From: Tamlana sp. 2_MG-2023
GTDB taxonomy: Bacteria; Bacteroidota; Bacteroidia; Flavobacteriales; Flavobacteriaceae
Assembly: GCF_030548465.1 (NCBI RefSeq)
Contig: NZ_JAUOSF010000002.1
Coordinates: 434,001-498,000 of the forward strand
DNA: 64,000 nt
Direction of reading: 5' to 3'
The stretch's first letter is position 1. Each line of letters opens with the position of its first letter. The translations under genes were made by a program, and so were the position numbers. Shown piece after piece: positions 51,078-59,212 of this stretch. The notes under the pieces are model-generated. The model was not told the origin of the DNA and made no database searches. It worked only from the letters and a program-made list of their open reading frames with translations.

Positions 51078-52469
51078 CTACAAAGTCTTTGCAATCTCAC
51101 CCAATTCAGCAATAAATTTATCACCTAAATGATCAGCTTCTTCTTGAGATTTAGCTTCAGTATAAATTCTAATGATTGGTTCAGTATTACTTTTTCTTAA
51201 ATGTGCCCAGCTTTCAGCAAAATCAATTTTAACCCCATCAATAGTAGTTAATTGTTCGTTTTTATAACGCGATTCTATTTCCTTCAAAATGCCGTCAACG
51301 TCTAAACCTGGAGTTAATTCAATTTTTTTCTTACCCATAAAATAACTTGGGTATGTTTTTCTTAGCTCACTAACGGTCATTTCTTTATCGGCTAACAAAC
51401 TTAAAAATAAAGCGACACCAACAAGGGCATCACGACCATAGTGTGAATCTGGATAGATGATACCTCCGTTACCTTCACCACCGATAACAACCTTATTTTT
51501 TTTCATTAAATTCACTACGTTCACCTCGCCTACTGCACTAGCTTCATACATTCCACCATGCTTTTCGGTCACATCTCTAAGTGCTCTTGTAGAACTCATG
51601 TTACTAACTGTATTTCCAGGTGTTCTACTTAAAACATAATCAGCGCAAGCTACCAAAGTATATTCTTCACCAAACATCTCACCGTTTTCATCCATAAAAG
51701 CTAAACGATCTACATCTGGGTCCACTACAATTCCGAAATCGGCATTGTGCTTCTTAACGGCATCCGACAAATCGGTTAAATGCTCTTTTAAAGGCTCTGG
51801 GTTATGTGGAAATTCCCCATTAGGCTCACAGTATAGCTTTACTACTTCAACACCTAAACGCTCTAATAATAAAGGAATAGCGATGCCGCCTGTAGAATTC
51901 ACACCATCAACAACCACTTTAAAGCTCTGCTCTTCAATGGCTCCAACCGTTACTAAATCTAAATCTAGCACTTCAATAATATGTAAGTCGATATAGGCTT
52001 TATTCTTTGTTATTTTCCCTAAACGATCAACATCGGTAAAGCTCATTTTGTCACTTTCAGCAATATCTAAAATTTTTGCACCTTCTACAGCATCTAAAAA
52101 TTCCCCTTTCGCATTTAAAAGTTTTAATGCATTCCATTGTTTTGGATTGTGACTAGCAGTTAAAATAATGCCGCCATCAGCATGTTCCATAGGCACAGCG
52201 ACTTCAACAGTAGGTGTTGTTGAAAGCCCTACATCAACCACATCAATTCCTAACCCAACGAGCGTGTTCATAACTAAATTCTGAATCATTTTTCCAGAAA
52301 TACGAGCATCACGGCCTACTACAACCTTGTGTTTTTCCTTGTTTCTTTGCTGTTTCAGCCATGTACCGTAAGCTGAAGCAAATTTTACAGCGTCAATTGG
52401 AGTTAAGTTTTCTCCAACCAAACCACCAATAGTTCCTCTAATTCCTGAAATTGATTTTATAAGTGTCAT
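51078..52469 (-). CDS. glmM: Phosphoglucosamine mutase
   Basis: 463 residues from the ATG at 52469; the longer frame from 52505 adds 12 hydrophobic residues not found in the family. It begins SISGIRGTIGG. The phosphoserine loop TASHNP (serine near 106) lies in GGIILTASHNPKQWNALKL. The metal-binding DPDVDRL and the sugar-binding GEGNGGIIYPD follow, with a C-terminal RKSNTEPIIRIYTEA phosphate-binding loop. It converts glucosamine-6-phosphate to glucosamine-1-phosphate for peptidoglycan and LPS synthesis. Confidence 0.93.
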   Translation of the reverse strand: MTLIKSISGIRGTIGGLVGENLTPIDAVKFASAYGTWLKQQRNKEKHKVVVGRDARISGKMIQNLVMNTLVGLGIDVVDVGLSTTPTVEVAVPMEHADGGIILTASHNPKQWNALKLLNAKGEFLDAVEGAKILDIAESDKMSFTDVDRLGKITKNKAYIDLHIIEVLDLDLVTVGAIEEQSFKVVVDGVNSTGGIAIPLLLERLGVEVVKLYCEPNGEFPHNPEPLKEHLTDLSDAVKKHNADFGIVVDPDVDRLAFMDENGEMFGEEYTLVACADYVLSRTPGNTVSNMSSTRALRDVTEKHGGMYEASAVGEVNVVNLMKKNKVVIGGEGNGGIIYPDSHYGRDALVGVALFLSLLADKEMTVSELRKTYPSYFMGKKKIELTPGLDVDGILKEIESRYKNEQLTTIDGVKIDFAESWAHLRKSNTEPIIRIYTEAKSQEEADHLGDKFIAELGEIAKTL

Positions 52470-52493
52470 AGTTATTTTTAAAAAATTGATGAA

Positions 52494-52501
52494 CAAATAT
52501 A
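52494..52501 (-). promoter_or_regulatory. Candidate −7 box for glmM (TATATTTG on minus)
   Basis: Exact TAnnTTTG match on the minus strand, 24 bases before the chosen glmM ATG. This supports the shorter start, since the 52505 start would be upstream of it. Confidence 0.4.
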
Positions 52502-52548
52502 GCATTTCAAAGTCGGAATACTAAAAAGGGAATTCGTAAATTTCACAA

Positions 52549-53148
52549 ATGAATTATTTAGCCCACATCTATCTTTCTGGTGACTACGAACTGGTTACTA
52601 TTGGAAACTTTATTGCCGATGGTATTAAAGGAAAAAAGTATCTAAAATTCCCTAAAGATATCCAGATTGGGATTCTCTTGCACAGACATATTGATACGTT
52701 TACAGATGCTCATAAAACGGTACGATTGAGCACTAAAAGGCTTCATCATAAATACGGGCATTACTCAGGTATTATAGTCGATATATTATATGATCATTTT
52801 TTGGCTAAAAACTGGAGTAAATATTCAGATATTCCATTGGAAATTTACACGGAAACTTTTTACAATTCACTGGAAGCTCATTACGATTTGTTACCATTAA
52901 ACATTCAAAAACTATTACCGTATATGCTTGCCGATAATTGGTTATTGAGTTATGCTTCTATTGAAGGGATTTCACGTGTTTTAGATGGTATGAACCGACG
53001 TACTAAAAACCGTTCTAGTATGAATGAAGCCGTGCATGAGCTTCAAGAATTTTATGAAGAGTTTGAAACAGAGTTTTCGAACTTTTTTGATGAACTCATT
53101 GACACTTCAGCAGAAAAACTAACTGAGCTCCATGCGCTTTATTACTAA
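52549..53148 (+). CDS. AcpH-like acyl carrier protein phosphodiesterase (DUF479)
   Basis: 199 residues, the AcpH length. The opening MNYLAHIYLSGDYELVTIGNFIADGIKG, then GILLHRHIDTFTDAH and SGIIVDILYDHFLAKNW, give the family's H/D metal-binding set in an HD-like helical fold. AcpH removes the 4′-phosphopantetheine group from ACP. Flavobacterial members are usually annotated so by homology; activity is not shown. It is divergent to glmM with 79 bases between the start codons. Confidence 0.85.
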   Translation: MNYLAHIYLSGDYELVTIGNFIADGIKGKKYLKFPKDIQIGILLHRHIDTFTDAHKTVRLSTKRLHHKYGHYSGIIVDILYDHFLAKNWSKYSDIPLEIYTETFYNSLEAHYDLLPLNIQKLLPYMLADNWLLSYASIEGISRVLDGMNRRTKNRSSMNEAVHELQEFYEEFETEFSNFFDELIDTSAEKLTELHALYY

Positions 53149-53328
53149 AAGTTTTCTATTTACAGGACTAATTGAGGTTGAAAATTTACAGATTTCGACA
53201 GACTACTAGTTTCAACGGATTATTTGTAAAGGCTATTGCAGCTTGTCGGTTTTCTTTTGTTTTCTTTTTTTAAGAGCCTGATATTTTATAATTTAGAAGT
53301 ATCTCTAACGCGTACCATCCCTTAATCT

Positions 53329-54048
53329 ATGCCTAAAAAATCTAAGAAAATAGTCAAAATTATAGCCGGAGTCATTATCTTTTTTACACTGCCTAGTTTG
53401 CTTTTTTTTGGTTTTGTATACTTTAAATACAATGAAGATTTACCCACAGGAGTTCAAGGTGAAGCCGCAGATCAACTGGCATATAAAATGTTAGATGCCT
53501 TGAATTACCAAGCCTATAAAAACACAACTTATATTGAATGGACTTTTAAAAAACGTCACCATTATAAATGGGATAAAAGCACAAACATTTGCGAAGTATT
53601 TTGGAAATCCTATCGCGTCGTTTTAGATTTAAATAATAACGACAACACAAAGGTTTATATTCAAAACTTCATACATACAGGTGAATTAGCGCCAGATCTT
53701 ATTGAAACAGCCATAAAATACTTTAATAACGATTCTTTTTGGCTGGTAGCACCGTATAAAGTATTTGATAAAGGTGTTGAACGCCGATTAGTTAAAACAA
53801 ATAATAAAGAAGCCCTTTTAGTTACTTATACTTCTGGTGGTTCAACGCCTGGCGATTCTTATTTATGGTTGTTAGACAACAATTACAAACCGAAATCCTT
53901 TAAAATGTGGACGACCTTATTACCCATTGATGGCTTGGAAGCTTCTTGGGAACATTGGACCACTACCGAAACAGGCGCTCAACTTCCAGAGTTTCACAAG
54001 TTGATGTTTCTAGGTTTGGAAATCACCGATATTAAAGGGTACAATTAA
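53329..54048 (+). CDS. Conserved flavobacterial membrane-anchored protein, unknown function
   Basis: 239 residues. An N-terminal KKSKKIVKIIAGVIIFFTLPSLLFFGFVY segment is a signal anchor or a signal peptide with poor cleavage site. The remainder is a soluble beta-rich domain rich in W, Y and K (TYIEWTFKKRHHYKWDKSTN, LVTYTSGGSTPGDSYLWLLDNNYKPKSFKMW). This pattern resembles outer-membrane lipoprotein-sorting-like folds (LolA/LolB-type), but no family is certain. It is monocistronic, after a 180-base gap. Confidence 0.6.
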   Translation: MPKKSKKIVKIIAGVIIFFTLPSLLFFGFVYFKYNEDLPTGVQGEAADQLAYKMLDALNYQAYKNTTYIEWTFKKRHHYKWDKSTNICEVFWKSYRVVLDLNNNDNTKVYIQNFIHTGELAPDLIETAIKYFNNDSFWLVAPYKVFDKGVERRLVKTNNKEALLVTYTSGGSTPGDSYLWLLDNNYKPKSFKMWTTLLPIDGLEASWEHWTTTETGAQLPEFHKLMFLGLEITDIKGYN

Positions 54049-54387
54049 CACCTCTCTTACCAAAATTAAAACCTGTGTATTTCAACGGATGCGACAAGTG
54101 TTAAAGTTAGTTAAAACTACAACATTTCGCTCTTATATATCAACCCTATATTTTAATACCCTAGTAAATGGGTATGGTTGAAATTTTGCCCTGACCCCAT
54201 CCTAATTTCATAGCTCATAACCACAAACGCATCATAGAGATTCACTGTACCCCAAAATTAATATGGGTTAACATTTTAATGCAGTTTTTTAACTTTTGTT
54301 AAGGCCTTCTAAAGAGGCTTTTCTACTATGTTTTACTTCATTAATTTTAATCCAGAATTAATAAATAAACCTTTAAAACACGATATT
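54049..54387. other. 339-base intergenic region, nothing definite
   Basis: No gene or clear hairpin with a T run. TAACTTTTG near 54290 is one base longer than the −7 consensus. The small secreted-protein gene that follows has its ATG at 54388. Confidence 0.4.
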
Positions 54388-54753
54388 ATGAAAAATCTTT
54401 CTTTCTTATTTTTTTTAGCTTTTGGAGTTGCTTTTGCAAATAATACAAACCCTACAACTCAGAACGAAGTAAAAGTTGGTGACGAGTTAGTAATTAACAA
54501 ACAAAATGCAGATAAATTTAATCATGTAGATTTTCCAAGGCTAAATTTTATTGTAAAACGTGGTGGAATTGCAAACTACAATAGTGTTGACGGACATGTA
54601 GTTCTTGTAAAAAATGTTGAAACTAACGCGAATGGTGAAACTAAAGTTACTTTAGAAAGTAAAAATGGTAAAAAGTTTTTCGGATTTTTAAATTCAGTAG
54701 ATGCAGATTACAACAAAGCTCTAAACGCTGGTGAGTTATCTGTAATAAAATAA
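54388..54753 (+). CDS. Small secreted protein, unknown function
   Basis: 121 residues. I start it at ATG 54388, because NLSFLFFLAFGVAFANNTNP is then a clean signal peptide with an A-x-A-type cleavage site; the longer frame adds 20 residues in front of it. The mature part of about 100 residues is beta-rich (VKVGDELVINKQNADKFNHV, VDGHVVLVKNVETNANGE, TKVTLESKNGKKFFGFLN), suggesting a small sandwich or barrel. No enzymatic motif is seen. It ends before a strong bidirectional terminator. Confidence 0.65.
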   Translation: MKNLSFLFFLAFGVAFANNTNPTTQNEVKVGDELVINKQNADKFNHVDFPRLNFIVKRGGIANYNSVDGHVVLVKNVETNANGETKVTLESKNGKKFFGFLNSVDADYNKALNAGELSVIK

Positions 54754-54813
54754 ATAATTAAAAAGTTTTCACATTATAAGAATTAGTCCTCATTATATTC
54801 CATAAAAACTTTC

Positions 54814-54852
54814 AAAGGATTACCTTACTAAAAATAAGGTAATCCTTTTTTT
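54814..54852. terminator. Bidirectional terminator between convergent small genes
   Basis: Hairpin AAAGGATTACCTTA / TAAGGTAATCCTTT with a 6-base loop and T run, between the secreted protein gene and the minus-strand CarD/KOW-like gene. Confidence 0.88.
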
Positions 54853-54859
54853 ATGACAC

Positions 54860-55384
54860 CTATTTTCCACGCTGCCCGACAAACTTATGGTTATCAGATT
54901 TAAACAATACGTTAAAACTGGTTAAACTCCCATAAATTCTAGTAATATATTGCTGTAAATCAACCTTGTTTTGCTCATCTAAATCACTCGCATTAATACG
55001 CTGCTCCATAACACGCAAGCGATCTCTCACCATTATAATTTTATTAAAAAATTTATCAATTGGCAGCTCATAAGCCTTTAAATTACCATCGGCAGGTTCA
55101 AGAATTAACTTTCCACCCTTGTATTTATCGGCAATTGGTACAATTTCACTAACATCACTCCATTTTTTCAAGATACGTACCAAACGACTTTCCACTTCCG
55201 AAAAGCTTATAGTATCCACATCGCCATCTGCTGCTTCAATAACTTCAAAAGTGCTATCAATAGCAATGGTTTCCAATCCGTTTTCAATAAAAGTGACCCA
55301 GTAATATTCCGATGTTACGTTTGTAACGACACCTTTTCCAAATTCTGGATGATTTATTCGTGATCCTATTCCTAGTATTTTCAT
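54860..55384 (-). CDS. Conserved protein with CarD/KOW-like N-terminus, unknown function
   Basis: 174 residues. ILGIGSRINHPEFGKGVVTNVTSEYYWVTF at the start follows the GxxVxHPxFGxGxV pattern of CarD/UvrD-C-terminal Tudor-like domains, which often bind RNA polymerase or nucleic acid. The remaining 125 residues are helical (SFSEVESRLVRILKKWSDV, KIIMVRDRLRVMEQRINASD), without recognisable motif. A nucleic-acid or RNAP partner is inferred only from the N-terminus. It is divergent to uvrA, so a repair link is possible but speculative. Confidence 0.6.
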   Translation of the reverse strand: MKILGIGSRINHPEFGKGVVTNVTSEYYWVTFIENGLETIAIDSTFEVIEAADGDVDTISFSEVESRLVRILKKWSDVSEIVPIADKYKGGKLILEPADGNLKAYELPIDKFFNKIIMVRDRLRVMEQRINASDLDEQNKVDLQQYITRIYGSLTSFNVLFKSDNHKFVGQRGK

Positions 55385-55541
55385 ATGTTATGATTGTGTT
55401 TTAGTGTTCTAAATTTAACTTCATAAATATACTTCCTTCAGAAATAATTATATAAAAATTCAGAAGAAATTCTATGCTTAAATTCAATAACGCTTCCGCG
55501 GAAGCGCATAAAACTTCACAAGATTTTAACAACTAAAATTG

Positions 55542-55549
55542 TACCTTTG
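55542..55549 (+). promoter_or_regulatory. Candidate −7 box for uvrA (TACCTTTG)
   Basis: Exact TAnnTTTG match 16 bases before the ATG at 55565. It overlaps the extra codons of the longer uvrA frame, supporting the shorter start. The palindrome CGCTTCCGCGGAAGCG lies upstream at 55491–55506. Confidence 0.4.
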
Positions 55550-55564
55550 CACTTTTGCAAATTT

Positions 55565-58396
55565 ATGAGTCAATTCAACGAATTTATTGAAGTTAAGGGC
55601 GCTAGGGTACACAATCTTAAAAATATAGATGTTTCCATTCCGCGAGAAAAACTTGTTGTGATCACAGGTTTATCAGGTAGTGGAAAATCTTCTTTAGCCT
55701 TTGACACCATTTATGCTGAAGGTCAGCGCCGATATATTGAAACTTTTTCGGCTTATGCACGTCAGTTTTTAGGCGGATTAGAACGTCCTGATGTTGATAA
55801 AATTGACGGTCTCTCCCCTGTTATTGCTATAGAACAAAAAACCACTAGTAAATCGCCACGCTCAACCGTAGGAACTATAACAGAGATTTACGACTTTATG
55901 CGTTTGCTTTTTGCACGAGCCAGTGATGCCTATAGCTTCAATACCGGCGATAAAATGGTGAGCTATAGCGATGAGCAAATTAAAGACCTTATTTCTAGCG
56001 ATTTTAAAGGAAAACGCATTAATGTTTTGGCGCCTGTGGTACGTTCCAGAAAAGGACATTACCGCGAATTATTTGAGCAAATTGGAAAACAAGGTTTTGT
56101 AAAAGTTCGAACCGATGGTGAAATTCGCGATATCACCAAAGGCTTGAAATTGGATCGTTACAAAAACCACGATATAGAAATTGTTATAGACCGTTTGGTT
56201 ATTGACGATTCGGTAGATAATGATAAACGCCTTTCTGAAACCATAAACACCGCCATGTATCATGGTGAAGATGTGCTTATGGTTATCGATCAAGACACTC
56301 AAGAAGCCCGTTATTTTAGTCGGAATTTAATGTGCCCGAGTTCTGGTATTTCATATCCAAATCCAGAGCCGAATAACTTTTCATTCAATTCCCCAAAAGG
56401 CGCTTGTGATAATTGCAATGGCATCGGAAACTTGTATCAAGTTAATAAAGATAAAATTGTTCCAGACGATACTATTTCTATAAAAGCTGGCGCATTAGCA
56501 CCACATGGTCCAGAAAAAAACAGCTGGATTTTCAAGCAGTTTGAGACGATTGCACAGCGATTTAATTTCAGCTTAACAGATGCGTATAAAGACATTCCTG
56601 AAGCAGCCAAAAACATGATTCTTTACGGTGGCAATGAAAAATTCTCTATTGAAAGTAAAACCTTAGGTGTTACTCGCGATTATAAAATCGATTTTGAGGG
56701 CGTTTCTAATTTCATTGAAAACCAATACAACACGGCAGAATCGACCTCATTAAAACGTTGGGCTAAAGATTTCATGGATAAAGTTACTTGTCCTGTTTGT
56801 GAAGGTTCTCGATTGAAAAAAGAATCACTTTATTTCAAAATAAACGATAAAAATATTGCTGAACTCGCCAATACCGATATCGTTGAATTAGCAAAATGGT
56901 TCAGTGATTTAGACAAGCATCTTTCAGAAAAACAATTAAAAATTGCTGAAGAAGTTATAAAAGAAATTAAATCCAGATTACAGTTTTTATTAGATGTTGG
57001 TTTAGATTATTTATCACTCAATAGAAGCTCAAAATCCTTATCTGGTGGAGAAGCGCAACGTATTCGATTAGCCACTCAAATTGGTTCACAATTGGTTGGT
57101 GTGCTGTATATTCTTGATGAACCAAGTATTGGATTGCATCAGCGTGACAACGAAAAATTAATAAATTCCTTGGTAGCTTTACGAGATATAGGAAACTCTG
57201 TTATTGTTGTTGAACACGATAAAGACATGATTGAGCGTGCCGATTATGTTATTGATATTGGTCCTAAAGCAGGAAAACACGGTGGTGAAATTATAAGTAT
57301 TGGAACTCCAGAGGAATTATTAACACATAATACGCTTACAGCAGATTATTTAAACGGTAATAAAGAAATTGAAATTCCTAAAACACACCGTGAAGGCAAT
57401 GGAAACTTTATTGAGTTGAAAGGCTGTACAGGAAATAACTTAAAAAACGTTTCAGTAAAATTTCCGTTAGGAAAAATGATAGGCGTTACCGGTGTTTCAG
57501 GAAGTGGAAAATCTACTTTAATTAACGAAACCCTCTACCCTATTTTGAACGCGTATTACTTTAATGGCGTAAAAAAACCAATGCCTTATAAAAGCATTAA
57601 AGGTTTAGAACATATCGATAAGGTTATTGATATTAATCAATCGCCCATTGGTAGAACTCCTAGAAGTAATCCTGCCACATACACAGGCACTTTTAGTGAA
57701 ATAAGAGCCTTGTTCGCTAAAATTCCAGAGGCCATGATTCGTGGTTATAAAGCAGGACGTTTTAGTTTTAACGTGAAAGGCGGACGCTGTGAAACCTGCC
57801 AAGGTGGTGGTTTACGTGTTATTGAAATGAATTTCCTTCCAGATGTTTATGTGGAATGTGAAACTTGCCAAGGCAAACGTTTTAACCGTGAAACTTTAGA
57901 AATTCGATACAAAGGAAAAAGCATTAGTGATGTTTTGAATATGACCATGAATGAAGCAGTAGACTTCTTTGAGCACATTCCTAAAATTCATAAAAAACTA
58001 AAAACAATAAAAGATGTTGGTTTAGGCTATATCACGCTAGGGCAACAAAGTACAACACTTTCTGGTGGTGAAGCGCAGCGTATTAAGTTAGCTTCTGAGC
58101 TTTCAAAACGAGATACAGGTAACACTTTTTATATTTTAGATGAACCCACTACAGGCTTGCACTTTGAAGATATTCGCGTGCTCATGATTGTTTTAAACAA
58201 ATTAGCCGACAAAGGTAATACCGTATTAATTATTGAACACAACTTAGATGTTATTAAAACCGTTGACCATATAATTGATATTGGTTACGAAGGCGGAAAA
58301 GGCGGCGGAAAAGTAATTGTGGAAGGCACACCCGAAGAAGTTGCTAAACATAAAAAAAGTCATACCGCTAAATTTTTAAAAAAAGAATTACATTAG
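55565..58396 (+). CDS. uvrA: Excinuclease ABC subunit UvrA
   Basis: 943 residues from ATG 55565. It has two ABC ATPase halves: Walker A ITGLSGSGKSSLAFDT (first) and VTGVSGSGKSTLINET (second), with two LSGGEAQRI(R/K)LA signatures and ILDEPS/ILDEPT Walker B motifs. The second zinc module is intact (CETCQGGGLR … CETCQGKRF), and CPVCEGSRL is present in the insertion. The first zinc module reads CPSSG … CDNC, so one cysteine is replaced by serine (near residue 260). UvrA scans DNA for lesions in nucleotide excision repair. Confidence 0.96.
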   Translation: MSQFNEFIEVKGARVHNLKNIDVSIPREKLVVITGLSGSGKSSLAFDTIYAEGQRRYIETFSAYARQFLGGLERPDVDKIDGLSPVIAIEQKTTSKSPRSTVGTITEIYDFMRLLFARASDAYSFNTGDKMVSYSDEQIKDLISSDFKGKRINVLAPVVRSRKGHYRELFEQIGKQGFVKVRTDGEIRDITKGLKLDRYKNHDIEIVIDRLVIDDSVDNDKRLSETINTAMYHGEDVLMVIDQDTQEARYFSRNLMCPSSGISYPNPEPNNFSFNSPKGACDNCNGIGNLYQVNKDKIVPDDTISIKAGALAPHGPEKNSWIFKQFETIAQRFNFSLTDAYKDIPEAAKNMILYGGNEKFSIESKTLGVTRDYKIDFEGVSNFIENQYNTAESTSLKRWAKDFMDKVTCPVCEGSRLKKESLYFKINDKNIAELANTDIVELAKWFSDLDKHLSEKQLKIAEEVIKEIKSRLQFLLDVGLDYLSLNRSSKSLSGGEAQRIRLATQIGSQLVGVLYILDEPSIGLHQRDNEKLINSLVALRDIGNSVIVVEHDKDMIERADYVIDIGPKAGKHGGEIISIGTPEELLTHNTLTADYLNGNKEIEIPKTHREGNGNFIELKGCTGNNLKNVSVKFPLGKMIGVTGVSGSGKSTLINETLYPILNAYYFNGVKKPMPYKSIKGLEHIDKVIDINQSPIGRTPRSNPATYTGTFSEIRALFAKIPEAMIRGYKAGRFSFNVKGGRCETCQGGGLRVIEMNFLPDVYVECETCQGKRFNRETLEIRYKGKSISDVLNMTMNEAVDFFEHIPKIHKKLKTIKDVGLGYITLGQQSTTLSGGEAQRIKLASELSKRDTGNTFYILDEPTTGLHFEDIRVLMIVLNKLADKGNTVLIIEHNLDVIKTVDHIIDIGYEGGKGGGKVIVEGTPEEVAKHKKSHTAKFLKKELH

Positions 58397-58467
58397 TCCA
58401 GTAATACTTGTTACCATGAACTGGTTTCAGGCTCACAAGTAAAAAATATTAAAAATATAAAAACAAT

Positions 58468-59157
58468 ATGAGAGCAGAAAAACACCCAAAAGGCTGGAAT
58501 GAAATTAAAACAAACGATTCTTGGGCCATTTTTAAAATTATGGGTGAATTTGTTAGTGGTTTTGAAAAAATGAGCAAAATTGGTCCTTGTGTATCTATTT
58601 TTGGCTCCGCAAGAACAAAACCCGATCATAAATATTACAAATTAGCCGAAAATGTGGCTAAAAAAATTGTTGAAGGTGGTTATGGTGTCATCACAGGTGG
58701 TGGTCCCGGTATCATGGAAGCTGGAAATAAAGGAGCGCATTTAGCTGGCGGAACTTCCGTAGGACTTAATATCGAATTGCCTTTTGAGCAACATGACAAT
58801 CCTTATATTGATGCTGATAAAAATTTAGATTTCGATTACTTTTTTGTTCGTAAAGTGATGTTTGTAAAATATTCACAAGGTTTCGTAGTGATGCCTGGAG
58901 GTTTTGGAACATTAGATGAACTTTTTGAAGCCATAACATTGATACAAACCCATAAAATTGGAAAATTCCCTATAATCCTTGTCGGAAGAGCGTTTTGGGC
59001 AGGTTTATTTGAGTGGATTAAAAATACACTATTAGAAACCGATGCTACAATTAGTGCCAAAGATTTAGATCTTATTCATTTGGTAGACACGGAAGATGAA
59101 GTCATTGATATTCTTGATGAATTCTATAAGAGCTCAGATTTAAGTCCGAATTTCTAA
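58468..59157 (+). CDS. LOG-family (TIGR00730) Rossmann-fold protein
   Basis: 229 residues. Family motifs: SIFGSARTKPDHKYY, GYGVITGGGPGIMEAGNKGAH and VVMPGGFGTLDELFEAIT; PGGFGTLDE is the nucleotide-binding and catalytic motif. Some LOG proteins cleave cytokinin-riboside monophosphates, others nucleoside monophosphates such as AMP. The natural substrate in Flavobacteria is unclear. It is 71 bases downstream of uvrA on the same strand and 55 bases before the M1-like gene. Confidence 0.88.
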   Translation: MRAEKHPKGWNEIKTNDSWAIFKIMGEFVSGFEKMSKIGPCVSIFGSARTKPDHKYYKLAENVAKKIVEGGYGVITGGGPGIMEAGNKGAHLAGGTSVGLNIELPFEQHDNPYIDADKNLDFDYFFVRKVMFVKYSQGFVVMPGGFGTLDELFEAITLIQTHKIGKFPIILVGRAFWAGLFEWIKNTLLETDATISAKDLDLIHLVDTEDEVIDILDEFYKSSDLSPNF

Positions 59158-59212
59158 AGCCTAAAATCTTTAAGTATTTCAATCATAATCCATTAACCTA
59201 AATCATTAATCG

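Noticed and set aside
55491-55506. Perfect palindrome CGCTTCCGCGGAAGCG upstream of uvrA, a possible operator
   Set aside because: A shorter form (TTCCGCGGAAGCG) occurs within the cmk coding region near 44650, so it may be a common genomic word. It does not resemble an SOS box I can name.
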